From the NCBI GenBank assembly GCA_032622095.1, contig CP136061.1:197394935-197458934 (forward strand): a DNA stretch of 64,000 nucleotides. The letters run 5' to 3'. The position numbers were made by a program, and so were the translations under genes. Positions 1-12,700 of the stretch are shown piece by piece (the first letter of the stretch is position 1; the number at the start of each line of letters is the position of its first letter). Below the pieces are notes generated by a model. It ran no database searches. It had not been told where the DNA came from and saw nothing but the letters and a program-made list of their open reading frames with translations. The DNA comes from Siphonodentalium dalli. Its lineage: Eukaryota > Mollusca > Scaphopoda > Gadilida > Siphonodentaliidae.

Positions 1-1232
1 TTTGGTTTATTAAATAGTGTATCGTCGTTCCAGCCGATATAGGCAATATCATGCACGAGGTTGGTATAGCTCATATATAGATATAGGCCATATCATACAC
101 GAGGTTAACTTTACGGATGCTTGGAAGAAAAACCACGAAGATGGTAAGTTTCACCGCAAAATCACCCCATTGCAAATAGAAACCAATGAGCTCAGAACCG
201 AAACTTCCACATTTGCCCAGATACACGAATCAGGTTGCCTCGGGTGGATAACAAATAAGCGCTTATCCAGATTAGAACCGGCTTATCTCTGGATTGATTC
301 GGATGTTCACATAGTGGGCCATGTACCTTGCCAACAGAGCAGAATCACAACTTCACATAAAACTGATTGGACAAATACTTCGTCTCAACAATTTGCGGGG
401 GGGGGGGGGCTAAATTCTCATAAACAAGTAGTTAAAATCCAATATATGTTCATATCAGTTCAACGAACGCATGTCGTTTGTTTAATTTATTATCGGAACA
501 TTTCGCACCAACGCATATGAGCCCGTGTAATATATGTCTGTCTGTCTATTGCCTGCATATACATGTATCGTATGGACATATTCCCAAATGAACAAGTGCA
601 TCGCCCATTGTATCACCCGCCAATGTGGCTTTCCGCAGAGGTTTATTAATTTTATGATGTGGATTAATTCGAAAGATGTTTTAATCTGGTCTGTGATAAC
701 TAAATAAAACGTGCGTGAATACCAAAGCATTTTTAAATCAGACAAACCAAAACTGGAAACAATGCCATTGTGGCGTTCCTTTTAAAACATTCACTATGGC
801 AACCTCCATACCAAATTTCATTCAGATATGACAACCCATAGCTGGAATGTCTGCTTCAACAGACAAAAAGAATTGATTTTCAGATACACAAAGAAGGACA
901 ACATTAAAATGGACAAAATGAACAACATCACTTGCCCATATGTTGTAAGCAGTCACGATGATTAACCTCTATATACTAAATGTCATTTAGACCCTATAAC
1001 CATTGGTTGAGATATATACATGGATGGACAAAAACACATTTCCAGATAAGTAAGATGGCAGCTGGCGGCCATATTTTGTTGACAAAAACAGACATTTCCC
1101 ATCTAGAGACCACATCAAAGAACTATATGAAGTTTGGTGATGATTGGATGAGGGATGTGGCCAATAGGTTGTCTCGAAGAATTTAGTCAAACAAAGAGTA
1201 AAGTCCATTTTCGCATTTACATAATAAGGGCC
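1..1232. other. Unassigned AT-rich sequence
   Basis: No gene, RNA or repeat family is recognised here. Short open frames exist on both strands, but they overlap each other, have low-complexity composition and resemble no protein family I know. A run of G begins near 398. The sequence ends where a dispersed element fragment begins. Confidence 0.5.
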
Positions 1233-2330
1233 GTTAAACTGCATGTCATCGTTGTTTAAACTGTGTTTGAAAATATTCCGAACCTTAACTCCACAACCTT
1301 GTTTTTAATATACATCCTTGAAAAACATACATTGAGTATTATACGGAACTAGCTGGGTACCCGTCATTGCTCTTGTTAAGAATGCGTTATTAGCGGCCCT
1401 TCAAGTCATTTAAATAACTAAGAATCTGGGATAACCAGCAGCTGTAATACGACTCAGGATAAAGTTACATCTATCTTTTAAGTGGATAATAAATGCTCTT
1501 TATTGCTGATTAGTAGTGCATCTTTAAATAATTTGATGCCAACAGCACCTATCATGCATTATTTTACTTGTGTGCAATTTTCCCACACATCTTAACTGAT
1601 AAGAAACGCTCATTATTGATCATATAATTTTTAGCCCCACCCCTTACGTTATCTGAGGATCAAAGGAGCTCTTACCCGCAATTTTCTTACATATTTTCTA
1701 ATATGATAAGGAACGCTCTTTAGGACTCTGAGATCAACAGCATCTATGAAATGACACTCCATTTCAGTTTATCACTGTTTTTAAAATTTGACGACCCATA
1801 TTGCAACCATTTTGGGTATATAATCAATTATTTAGATAAAATAAGTTTTAGTGTCTGAGGTCTGATAAGATTCCCTGGGTGAAATTTTCAACTCTGAGAA
1901 TCCATCGATTTTCACAAAATGCACATTTTTTTGTATAAACTAATGTAATGTACTTATTCCTGGTAAGAAACCTTGTGTTGCAATTTATGTTAAGCTAAAA
2001 ACAAATGCTCTGAACTATATATATTTATATATTTTTATGTTTTTTAAAAATTTTGAATAAATATTGAAATTATTTTCTCCATTGTCATATTTTGTGGTCC
2101 ACATGTCATTACTATCTTTAGAGGCAAGATTCTTAACTAAAGGTTTATAAAATAGCTAATTTGAGTGGTTAGATCGGACACCTTGAATACCAATTAAAAT
2201 AGCTAGAATAACCACTCGAGGTACAATACTTTCCCACCAATAGTAGTTAGCAGATTAACTACCCACAGGTAGCAAAAATTTCCAACCACCCACACGTAGT
2301 AAAATTAACTACTGGGTAGTTCCTATTCAT
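1233..2330 (+). mobile_element. Internal fragment of the TGTACA-ended element
   Basis: This stretch is nearly collinear with the interior of the element at 9718-14907 (from about 9869) and at 25961-27430. Shared landmarks are a GGGTACCCGTCATTG-type segment, a long AT-rich middle, and a 3' part rich in TAACTACC / GGTAGTTA motifs. Both termini of the parent element are missing, so this is a partial copy. No coding capacity is visible. Homology was read by eye. Confidence 0.8.
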
Positions 2331-2775
2331 GCTGATGGGGCTCACTTCAGTTGAATGATGTAAGGGGAGCCACACTATTTATTTGATAAAATCACTGTTC
2401 TGATGTTCCGATGCGGGTTTTCGTGGTGTATCGACCTATTCAACTGCTTCCGTTTGTCAGTTACACGACATGGAAACCACTACGAGATAACTCGTAGTGG
2501 CAACCTGCGAAGGTTGCGAACTACGAGATTAATTTAATTATAAATTAAATCAGTCAATTTAATTTGGAATAACGATAGGTGATATATATTGAGCTAGACA
2601 GCAAATGTTCCAATAGAAGTTAAAAAACACTGGAGATATAGATCATAATAAAATGGGAAAGACGTGCGTCTTTGGCTACTGTGTAGGTTCGGTGGCGTAT
2701 TTGGTGATGATAAGGCCATCACCAACTTATCGAAGTATACCCTGGGCAGTAAGGTGATGTTATTCCCTTCGACCT
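2331..2775. other. Unassigned spacer with two small hairpins
   Basis: No gene is recognised. Two perfect short palindromes sit side by side. At 2477-2500, CCACTACGAG pairs with CTCGTAGTGG around a 4-base loop. At 2500-2517, GCAACCT pairs with AGGTTGC. They are too short to assign to a terminator or an element end. Confidence 0.4.
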
Positions 2776-4550
2776 GGGCCCTGTACTATAGATTCCTAAC
2801 AACCGTGTTTTGAGTTGCGGACAACGTTCCTCGGTAATTTCCTAATCTTGTAAAGCGAGACTTGTGTTCTATAGTACACGAGCAATTGTATTGCTGTAAA
2901 TTACTTGCATTGTTTATTGGAATTTAACAATAGTCGACTGATTACCCTTTGTTCACACCATACATCGTTGTGAACTGACTTATATGATATTCTCGGCGAG
3001 TATCTGGGAGAAAACACGTACAGCGAATTTTTAGAAATTTTCACGAATCCATGATTGTGTTCGAATGCCCAAAACGGAACAACTCCGATAACACAACTGA
3101 AGCTACCCTGGGCAGATAGTAATAAAAAACCGAGAGAACATTTAAGCTCTATATAGGGCAGAGTATTACATAATATTAGTAACGACATATAAGATACATT
3201 ATCGTTTTGTATAATAATATACGCATGTGCGCATGGTACATATTGCAATAATCCCGCCTGCCCCATGTATATAATGTATATAACAATATACCATGTAAAT
3301 ATATTAAATGTCTCAATACCCATGTAATTTTGAGTGAAGAGAATAAACAATTTGTATTCATTTTGGTTTTGGGGGTGACTGGAGTGCCCCAACGCTTCAT
3401 CTTTTTGTTATTCTATAGTACGGGAATTGTCTATCTTAGGAAAAAACAAGAACTGCCTCTGGTGGTCACTCAGTGAGACAGTGATAAATTACCAATTTAG
3501 GGAGTTCCATAGCACAGAAATAACACAGCATCGGGTAGAACACGGTCTTAAAATTACAAGTATACGAGGCTGAATTAATGCGTTGTTGTCACCGCAGTGA
3601 AACACGTGCGAATGTCGATATGTAGGATTATCAACGGGTGTATTGCGCATTCATCCATTAACCCTTATTCGGCGTTGCTGTTTAACAGGGCCAATAAATG
3701 TCATATCCTGTTGGGATGCTGGGTTCAAATTATCCACGGGCGTATATAGATATTTTTTGGGATGCGATTCACAAACAGCTAGAAGTTGCCTTTGATAAAT
3801 ACAGGGGTTCCACAGACATGTTGTGACGGGGGCGATTCTCACCAAAATACTCAACAATTTGGAATTTCATGCAGGGACATGTCGATAGGGGGTTGGTGTA
3901 AACCGTAATCTTCGTTCATGATGATCTCACATATGATTGAATTATGGAGTTAAACGGCAATCAGTTGAGACGTTTCGATCGGTTGGAGTTGTTGGGTTGT
4001 AGATTTCTAACAGTTAGAAATCTTGAGTAGCCATTGCAGAATTTCAACCGAATGGGGTGCAAACAATTAGTTTCCCGGACTCCTAAATGTTATCTGGTTC
4101 AAGGGATGGAGGTGCACTCGGGCAGCCGAGACCCTATACGTGAACGTTACCGCGATTCCATGCCAGACAAAATTGCACTGAGTTTGAAATTTCAGACTGG
4201 AGAATAGGTTGTAATCATTCAAATAGTTAAATATTCCAGCTAATATAACTGCAAATTATACAAATTATATTGGACATACCCACTTCTCCATAAACAACAA
4301 GTAACACCAATCCTTTGGAAAAGGAAAATATACTGGAATTATAAATTTGCACCCTTTCGCTTGGTAATATTTGTATCAGTCTGTTACATGTATCTCCGGC
4401 ATTTCATTTTTGTTTTCAATTAAGTTGTGCATGTATCCAAATCGTGTGTATTCGACATCCAGTTAAAAGTGTCCCTGTTCAATGACACGATCTCTAGGTT
4501 TCATTGTCGGTGGGGTTTGTTTCTGGTTGTTCTAGCCGCATCTCTCTCTC

Positions 4551-4621
<71 letters not shown>

Positions 4622-4841
4622 ATGTATATGTATATATTCTTCTATGATGTAGGTCAATACAACATCTATCTCTTATAAAGAGCGTTTCACGTATGATAAT
4701 TTGTACTCGTTTTCAGCGTAAATGACGTAATCGTTTGTATATCCATCCCCGTATAGCATCAAAGTAATTTCCCTTTACCCGTTAACAAGTGTTCGCGTTC
4801 ACGCACAGCAAACGGAGATCTATAGTACTGGATTTTGTCTA
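2776..4841 (-). mobile_element. CTATAC-ended element, truncated copy A (PIF/Harbinger-like)
   Basis: The left end reads GGGCCCTGTACTATAG. It matches the inverted right end of the complete copy at 11106-14796, whose tip is GGGCCTATACTATA. Homology on the opposite strand continues in patches: 2885-2960 pairs with about 12880-12945, 3340-3430 with 12725-12790, and 4755-4841 with 11226-11300. Copy A lacks about 1.7 kb of the middle of copy B (about 12950-14690) and loses similarity before the other terminus, near 4841. No transposase is visible. The superfamily is inferred from copy B. Confidence 0.7.
4544..4622 (+). repeat. (CT)n microsatellite
   Basis: A nearly pure CT tract of about 75 bases lies inside the truncated CTATAC-ended element. 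The open frame through it is a low-complexity Ser-Leu repeat and is not a gene. Confidence 0.95.
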
Positions 4842-4920
4842 CACGACCGTACCCGACGGTACCCGAAGGCACCCGACCGTACTGTCCCGAGGGGTCCGAT
4901 CGTGCATAATAGGCATGCAT

Positions 4921-5512
4921 GTACCAAAGTTCCAATCCCCAAGTCAATATTTCAAGGGAAACGGCACTGTTAACCCATAACTTGCGGCCGATTCCACCAG
5001 GTACGCAACATCGAAAAATGCACCGACCGCACCTCTCCTAGCTGCCTGACCACGGAAAGGGAGATCATATCGTGCAGCGGATACCCTCTGCATACATGTC
5101 CTATCGGGCAAGTTGCTAGCTATACCAGAAGTGAATATATTGACCCATACGCTGCGGTCGAATTCACGCTTCATGTACGCAAACACACAAAGAAATAACA
5201 CCCGCCGACCGTACCGCCACCAGGGGAGCGAGCGAGATGGGGCACGTACTATATATATCGTGCAGAGCAGACCTATATGTACCAAAGTTCCAATCCCCAA
5301 GTCGATATCTCAAGCGGAAACGGCACTGTTAACCCATAACTTACGGACGATTTCGCCAGGCACGCACCGACCGCACCTCTCCTAGCTGCCCGACCACGGA
5401 AAGAGATATTATAGCATGCAGCGAATACTCCTCTGCATCCATGGACGATCGGGTATGTTACTAACTATGATGGAAGCGAATATATTAACCCATACGCCGC
5501 GGTCGAATTATC
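4921..5512 (+). repeat. Two direct copies of a ~240-bp segment
   Basis: The segment starting TACCAAAGTTCCAATCCCCA at 4921 recurs at 5279. Both copies continue through AACGGCACTGTTAACCCATA, a CGACCGCACCTCTCCTAGCTG block and a CATACGC-GCGGTCGAATT end, with small indels. The copies are separated by an unrelated stretch at about 5170-5278. It is more GC-rich than its surroundings. Open frames on both strands simply cross the repeat. Confidence 0.85.
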
Positions 5513-5559
5513 TATGTAGTACAGGCGATCTAGCCGAAAAATGGGGTGAACCCGGAACT

Positions 5560-6450
5560 AATTGCAACACAAATGCATTTTAGTTTACTGGATAGCTGAA
5601 TATGTACTGCATTAGACTATCAATATTTTAGGAAAACCAATTGGGACAAATTTGATAAATTTGTGTTTCCATGGCAATAATGGCTAATAATTGGGTATTT
5701 GGAAATTTTACATTAAATAGTGCGTATCGTGAATAATTTAATAACTACCTAAAAGTTTACATGGTTTATGGAAACACTTGTAATGACCGACATTTCCACA
5801 TATCCAAGGTGACCTTTAAATGTCAAGGTCGCGTATACAGGTCAAGGTCTTTGTTAAAAATCAGGATTTTTATCATTTAGCAGTTATATTTTCGACTGTC
5901 CTTGTTATGATTTACTACAAATAGCGATCACCAACACTATTTTATAAACTCCGGAACTCAGGCTTCATGGTAATGTTCATTTGAATGGATATCGATATCT
6001 GCATTAGAAACTATAGCAGTTTGAAATATGTGGCGACAACATTTGTTTTTACAAGACATAGCTTGTGATATTTATATAGTCGATTGTTGAGACAAAAAAA
6101 CACAACATAACTTGTCATAATGTATGCAGCATGTCAGTTAGTGTGAACTGGTTATAACACAGATGTCTTTTGGTACTCTGGATAGTTAAATCTCTACTGT
6201 GTTAGAATATCTTTTATTTAGGAAGATCCAATTGGAACAAATTTGGTAAATTGCCATGGCAACGATGGCTAATAATAGGATATTTGGAAAGTTTGCATTA
6301 AATAGTACGTATCGTGAATAATTTGAAAACTACCTAAAATTTTACATTGGTTTATGGAAAGACTTACAATGGGGACATTTCCACATATGCAAGGTGACCT
6401 TCAAATGACAAGGTCACGTGTAAAAGTCAAGGTCATGAAAGAATTAAGAA
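5560..6450 (+). repeat. Direct duplication, ~290 bp, period ~590
   Basis: The segment at about 5560-5860 recurs at about 6150-6450. Shared landmarks are TTTGGTAAATT/TTTGATAAATT, CCATGGCAA, GCGTATCGTGAATAATTT-like text, and an end rich in AAGGTGACC and TCAAGGTC motifs. About 290 bases of unrelated AT-rich sequence separate them. No coding capacity is visible. Confidence 0.85.
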
Positions 6451-6459
6451 AATAGAGTT

Positions 6460-7400
6460 TCAACTTTATTCTAGCGGTGCTATGCTGCTAAATTTCTAAT
6501 TAATGATAAAAATGAAAAAAAATGTAATTTCAAACTCTAGCGGTGATATGCTGCTAAACTGCTAATTAATGAATAAAGGAAGAACATGGATTTTTCAAAC
6601 TCGATTCTAGGTGTGCTATGCTGCTAAACTGCCAATTAATGAAAACAGTAAGAAGCGAGTGTTTCAAACTCGATTCTAGCGGTGCTATGCTGCCAAATTC
6701 TAATTAATGAAGACAAGAAGAAAATATAATTGCAAACTCGATTATAGCAGTGTTATGCTGCTAAACTGATAATTAATGAAACAATTAAGAAACCAGAGTT
6801 TCTGGATTCTAGTGATGTTATGCTGCTAAACTACTAATACATGTACATGAAAGAATTAAGAGAATGGAATTTCAAACTCGATTCTCGTGGTGCTGTGCTG
6901 CTAAACTTCTAATACATTAGCAAATTAAGAAAATGGAGTTCCATACTCGATTCTAGCTGTGTTATGCTGCTAACCTGATAATTAATGAAAATATGAAGAA
7001 AATAGAATTTCAAACTCGATTCTAGCAGTGCTATGCTGCTAAACTGCTAATGTAAGAACAAATATAGAGATGAGAGGTTCAAACTCGATTCTAACGGTGC
7101 TGTGCTGCTAAACTGCTAGTTAATGAAAACATTTATAACATCAAGGAAACCACTTAGTATACAGCACGAACAATGTTCGCATTAGTGATGCGGACTGGAC
7201 TGGACCGGACTACACTCGGTGGTTCGGTCCACTGACTATGCGGTCCAGTCAGGTCCGCGTCCAGTTTTAACTCTATTCTAGCAGTGCTATGCTGCTAAAC
7301 TGCTAATACATGCAAGAATTATGAAAACTGAATTTCAACTCGATTCTAGCAGTGCTATGCTGCTAAACTGCTAATTAATGAACAAATTAAAAAAACTATC
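6460..7400 (+). repeat. ~70-bp minisatellite, about 12 units
   Basis: The repeat unit has the core CTAGCGGTGCTATGCTGCTA followed by AACTGCTAATTAATGAAAA and a TTTCAAACTCGATT block. Ten units run from 6470 to about 7140. Two further units (about 7275 and 7346) lie beyond a GC-rich interruption. The same satellite family appears inside both duplication units at about 22870-23800 and 32080-32950. Confidence 0.9.
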
Positions 7401-7725
7401 AAGACCCAATTGAATTCTAGAAATCGATCATTTCAGCCAAAATATCCTCCGATGTGACTTATTGTCAACTAAATTCCCTTTCATTTGACACATAATTCGG
7501 CGAATTTTAATCAAAGCGAATATAAAGTTATAAAATCAAGATTTTCAACCAATAATTTGTCACGAATGGGTACTGAAAAACGATGAGATAACATATAATC
7601 CGAATCCGAAGCCACACGTACTTTTTTTATTTCACCCGATGTGTTTGTGCCCAATATTTTCAACTTTGTTCACCAGCCGTGGACCGCGATACCGGACCTT
7701 TTTTCCGGTCCGGCCCGCGTCACTA
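7183..7725. mobile_element. Candidate hAT-like MITE
   Basis: The left end reads TAGTGATGCGGACTGGACTG and the right end, inverted, reads TAGTGACGCGGGCCGGACCG. Both are followed by further GGTCCGG-type subterminal motifs. TAGTGATG tips with GGTCC-rich subterminal sequence are typical of hAT elements, but the 8 bases on each side (GTTCGCAT and ATTGCATG) are only partly similar, so no clean target duplication is seen. The interior contains two units of the neighbouring minisatellite, which is odd for a simple insertion. Confidence 0.45.
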
Positions 7726-7805
7726 ATTGCATGTGCTTGTTGACGCGAATTTGTTTTAGAACCAGGAAGATTGAGCGCGAACCCCGAAGCAAATGTATTG
7801 CATCC

Positions 7806-8158
7806 CTATAGAAGTGTTATCTTCCTGTACAATTATAAATATGTGCTATGTATGCGGATACTGTTGTTGAGGTTCTGGGTCCATTAGCGTCCCGATGCTA
7901 TCGCCATTGGTTTGGTATTACTGTAATCACGGATCTGCGTGGTAGCACCTCAGCTACGTTTCCACCCATTGGTTCACAACGTCAGAAGTGTTCTCTTCCT
8001 GTGGGGTTTTAAATGTGTGCCCTGTATGCGGATACATATTTAGATCTTCTGGATTAATATGCGTTCAGGCGCTACGATTGGTTTATTGTAACTTCATACT
8101 CACGGATCTGCATGGTGCTAACTCAGCCTCGTTTGCACCAATTGGTTAGCAACTTCAG
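7806..8158 (+). repeat. Tandem pair of ~180-bp units
   Basis: GAAGTGTTATCTTCCTGT at 7812 recurs as GAAGTGTTCTCTTCCTGT near 7986. Each copy continues through a TATGCGGATAC block, a CACGGATCTGC-TGGT block and a CCATTGGTT / CCAATTGGTT end. There is moderate divergence and no gene. Confidence 0.85.
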
Positions 8159-8846
8159 AACCCATATAAACTTTGGTGTCCATTTAGTTATCATATATCG
8201 ATTTTTGAAATCTTTTATTTTTCACCACCTGGGTATAGATACTCAATCCGATCAGACGCTCCTAAATTACTATTTCTTTGATTTCGGGGGTAAACAATAT
8301 TTAATTCGAGTCGAGGAACCCCCAAAGTTCATAGTGATCAGATATTGATTTTTGAAGTTTGATATTTCTCGAGATGTGTAATAATATGTGGCCCAGAAAC
8401 ACGTGGTCAAACGGAGGGTCTCGGACAAAATTGCGGATGAAGATGGATAACTCTAAAATCAAGTGGTAATACGGTAAAATGTCGTGATACTTTAGTGATA
8501 ATACAGCCATATTTTGTTGAACAAAATGTTGATAAATAACAAGTTTTGAGAAATTTGATACCATAGTTGACAGTGATTAGCATTATTACTAGAGCGTATT
8601 TTGAAGAAATGTTGTTGTTGTTGTTGTTGTTGTTGTTGTATCTTGATATTTATTTGATAACCTCCAAGATGGAGAGCGTATGTACATGCATGGTTTTAAA
8701 TATGATACAATATGTATATACAAAGTTACTATTGTCTGTCACATGAGTTCATAGCTCACGGAAAGATAGTCCATATATATGAGGTATATTGCGGAGGATG
8801 GATGGTCACAAACATCAAATCAGCGTCCAGCTATTAGGCTTCTATG
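8159..8846. other. Spacer with (GTT)n, left flank of the segmental duplication
   Basis: No gene is recognised. A (GTT)n microsatellite occupies about 8611-8638. The sequence ends at the left breakpoint of the large tandem duplication. Confidence 0.6.
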
Positions 8847-9717
8847 TATGGGTTCTCCTCTGATGATACCACACATGTGGTACAGGAATCTTGATGTACA
8901 AGGATGATGTGATCTGTCGCTTGGGATATAAAGTTTGGTAGACACAACGATTTTCTTCCAAATAAGTACATTTGGAGATGTTGACACGTGAGGCTATCCA
9001 GGTTTGAGTACCTAACTAACTGCAGTTCATCGACCAAACATATATAGTGCCACGCTCAACTGTTATTGACTATACAAAATTGCGATTTGAGAAAAATTAA
9101 TGTGTACAATGATCAATTTAAATGACTTAAACTCATGTTGACATTGTGTAACAAACAGGAAAATCGTTCTACCATTACATCCGTGTCAACATTTCTCAGC
9201 TTTACTCTTTTCAGCTTTATTATATCCTGATATTCTCACAATGACAGTTTTAGTAGAATTCTCGCATGGACAAATAAGATCCAACGGAAACACATTATCG
9301 CGTACCGAAAATGATAGAGACGCTTGGGAACCTTGGAAAACATAATGGATGCATCGAGATTGCACTTATTTCCGAAAACACACGAATGCTGCCGGCATCA
9401 CTCGGAAGATGGGGTGATTGGAAAATTTTAACCGGAACAGCGAAACGATATCAAATTTACGCAAAAATATAACTAACAAAACGCGTTTTTTAGCGTTATA
9501 TCGGCGAAATAGCTCGGAAATGGTTTGCATATGTATATATTTGAGACCCCTCTTCTCGAATTTCGTATAAGATTTTTGAAACATATTAAAATACTCTGAG
9601 AGAATAGCCTTGATCCAAACTGAGTTGTTACCTTTTGGATCAATTTTGTTAGAAAAATCGTTCCAGAGTACTATTCCGGTACTATAACAGAAACTGTCCG
9701 AGCCAAAAGGACCTAGA

Positions 9718-12700
9718 TGTACACACTAAATTCAAAGTAGTTAAATTAGTTGTTAAAATATTTAACTACTTTCCTTGTCATTTTAACCACCTGGAGTTGA
9801 TATTTTTAAGAGTGAATAGGTAGCAAATATTATATAGATAGGTAGTAAAATGGTTTCTATTCATGATTGGTTAAACTGCATGTCACTTGATCGTTGTTTA
9901 AACTCTGTTTGAAAATATTCCGAACTTTAACTGCACAACCTTGTTTTTAATATACATCCTTGAAAAACATAAATTGAGTATTATACGGAACTAGTTGGGT
10001 ACCCATCATTGCTCATGTTAAGAATGCGTTATTAGCGGCCCTTCAAGTCATTTAAATAACTAATTATCTGGGATAACCAGCAGCTGTAATATGACTCAGG
10101 ATAAAGTTACATCTATCTTTTAAGTGGATAATAAATGCTCTGTATTGCTGATTAGTAGTGCATCTTTAACTAATTTGATGCCAACAGCACCTATCATGCA
10201 TTATTTTACTTTTGTGCAATTTTCCCCACATATCTTCTTAACTGATAAGACACGCTCATTATTGATCATATAATTTTTAGCCCCCACCCCTTGCGTTATC
10301 TGAGGATCAAATGCGCTCTTACCCTCAATTTTCCTACATATTTTATAATATGATAAGGAACGCTCTTTATTGCTAATTTTGCTTCTTTAGGACTATGAGG
10401 TCAACAGCATCTATGAAATGACACTCCATTTCAGTTTATCACTGTTTTTAAAATTTGACGACCCAGATTGCAACCATTTTTGGGTATATAATCAATTATT
10501 TAGATAAAATAAGTTTTAGTGTCTGAGGTCTGATAAGATTCCCTGGGTCAAATTTTCAACTCTGAGAATCCATCGATTTTCACAAAATGCACACTGTTTT
10601 TTTTTTGTGTAGGCTAATGTAATGTACTTATTCCTGGTAAGAAACCTTGTGTTGCAATTTATGTTAAGCTAAAACAAATGCTCTGAACTATATATATTTA
10701 TATATTTTTTTTTAATTTTGAATAAATATTGAAATTATTTTCTCCATTGTCATATTTTGTGGTCCACATGTCATTACTATCTTTAGAGGCAAGATTCTTA
10801 ACTAAACGTTTATAAAATAGCTACTTTGAGTGGTTAGATCGGACACCTTTGAATACCAATTAAAATAGTTAGAATAACCACTCGAGGTACAATACTTTCC
10901 CACCAATAGTAGTTAGCAGATTAACTACCCACAGGTAGCAAAAATTCCAACCACCCACACGTAGTAAAATTAACTACTGGGTAGTTCGTATTCATCCTAC
11001 TACCAAAAGTAGTTAAAATTTAGCCACCAGTTGGGTAGTTAAAATAGCCCCCAGATGTAGTTATTTTAACTACCAAAGGTATTTAATTTTTTAACTACCC
11101 ACCAGGGGCCTATACTATATAATTACAATTGCCGTGTTTCTCCACGTGGACAAACTGTCGAATACTATGGATACGATAATTTACAAGTGTGTGCGACTCC
11201 CCGTCATTTACAAGAACAGACAAAATCCAGTACTATAGATCTTCGTTTTCTACGCGTGGAGGCGAACGCTTGTTAATGGGTAAAGGGAACTTACTCTAAT
11301 ATTATACATAAATGGATATAGTAATGCCTATATATATTTGAGTCATTTGGCGAGTGGTTTAGTGGATGTATAAACTCAATGTTATGATAGGCAATGGGAA
11401 CACAAAAACTACTTGCGTGCACCATAATCCCAATGACACAAGCATCGCGAAAATACACAAACGATTACAACATTTTACGCTGAACACGAGTACAAAATAT
11501 CGTAAGCGAAAACGTTCTTTATAAGAGATAGATGTTTTATTGACCAACATCATAGAAGACAATATATAGCTTTTCATGACTTCCCTTGTATTTACATGGT
11601 TCATGGTCAAATATATTTAACGATGTATGTAAGAACACAATGGGATAGAGACGGATAGAGTGATCACAAATAAACCCCATCGACAGAAAAACCTACACAT
11701 GGTGATTATAGTGTCAGATTGAGCAGGGAAATTTTAACTGGTTGTCGTATACGTACGATTTCGATACATGTACTATGTAATTGAAAACAAACTGAATTGC
11801 CGGAGATAATAGACGGATAAAAATATTTCCAAGTTAAAAGGGTGAAAATATATATTTCAAGTATATTTTCCAAAGGGTCGGTGTAACTTTTTGTTTAAGT
11901 AGAAACTTAGATTTAACAACCAAAATTACACTGAATGTAGGAAAACATCATACTAGTAGTATAAATTATAATTTGCAGATACATTAGCTGGAAAATTTAG
12001 TCACTGTAATGATTATAACCTATTCTGCAGTCTTAATTTTTAAATTCAGTGCCATTTTCTACCATGGAATCGCGGTAACATCACGTATAAGGCCTCCGCT
12101 GCCCGAGTACACCTCCTCCATGAACCAGAAAACTATATTTGCACCCCATTCGGTTGAAATGCTGCAATGGTTACTCAAGATTTCCAACTGTTAGAAATCC
12201 CCAAACCAACAATTCCAACGGATCGAAACTTCTGAACTAATTGCCATTTACCCCATAAATCAATCATCACTAACTTTGGGACGAATATTATTGTGATGCG
12301 CCAACACCCATTGAACGTCCCTGCGTGACATTCCCAATTGTTGAGTATTTTGATGAGAATCGCCCCCGTCACAACATAATTATCAATTTGTCTATGTTTA
12401 TGAACCCCATCTCAAAATAGATCTATCTACGCCCATGCGTAATTTGAACCCATCATCTCAATATGACTACGATTTTATTGACCCGGTGAAACTTCGCACG
12501 TCGAGAAAGGGTTAATGCATGAGTGCGCAATACACAAAGCGATAATCCGACATATCGACATTCGCACGCGTTTCATTGCGGTGACAACCACTAATTCAGC
12601 CTCGTATACTTGTAATGTTAACACCGTGTTCTACCCGATTTGTGTTATGTCTGTACTATGGAACTCCCTAAGTTGGTAATTTATCAGCCCGTCAAGCGAG

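Noticed and set aside
17-745. Open frames of 167 codons (plus) and 87 codons (minus) at the window start
   Set aside because: No family resemblance, unusual composition, and overlapping frames on both strands in anonymous AT-rich DNA.
4427-4678. 83-codon frame with a Ser-Leu repeat
   Set aside because: It is the translation of a (CT)n microsatellite.
4944-5385. 118- and 90-codon frames on opposite strands
   Set aside because: They overlap each other within a duplicated GC-richer repeat, and the pattern is not coding.
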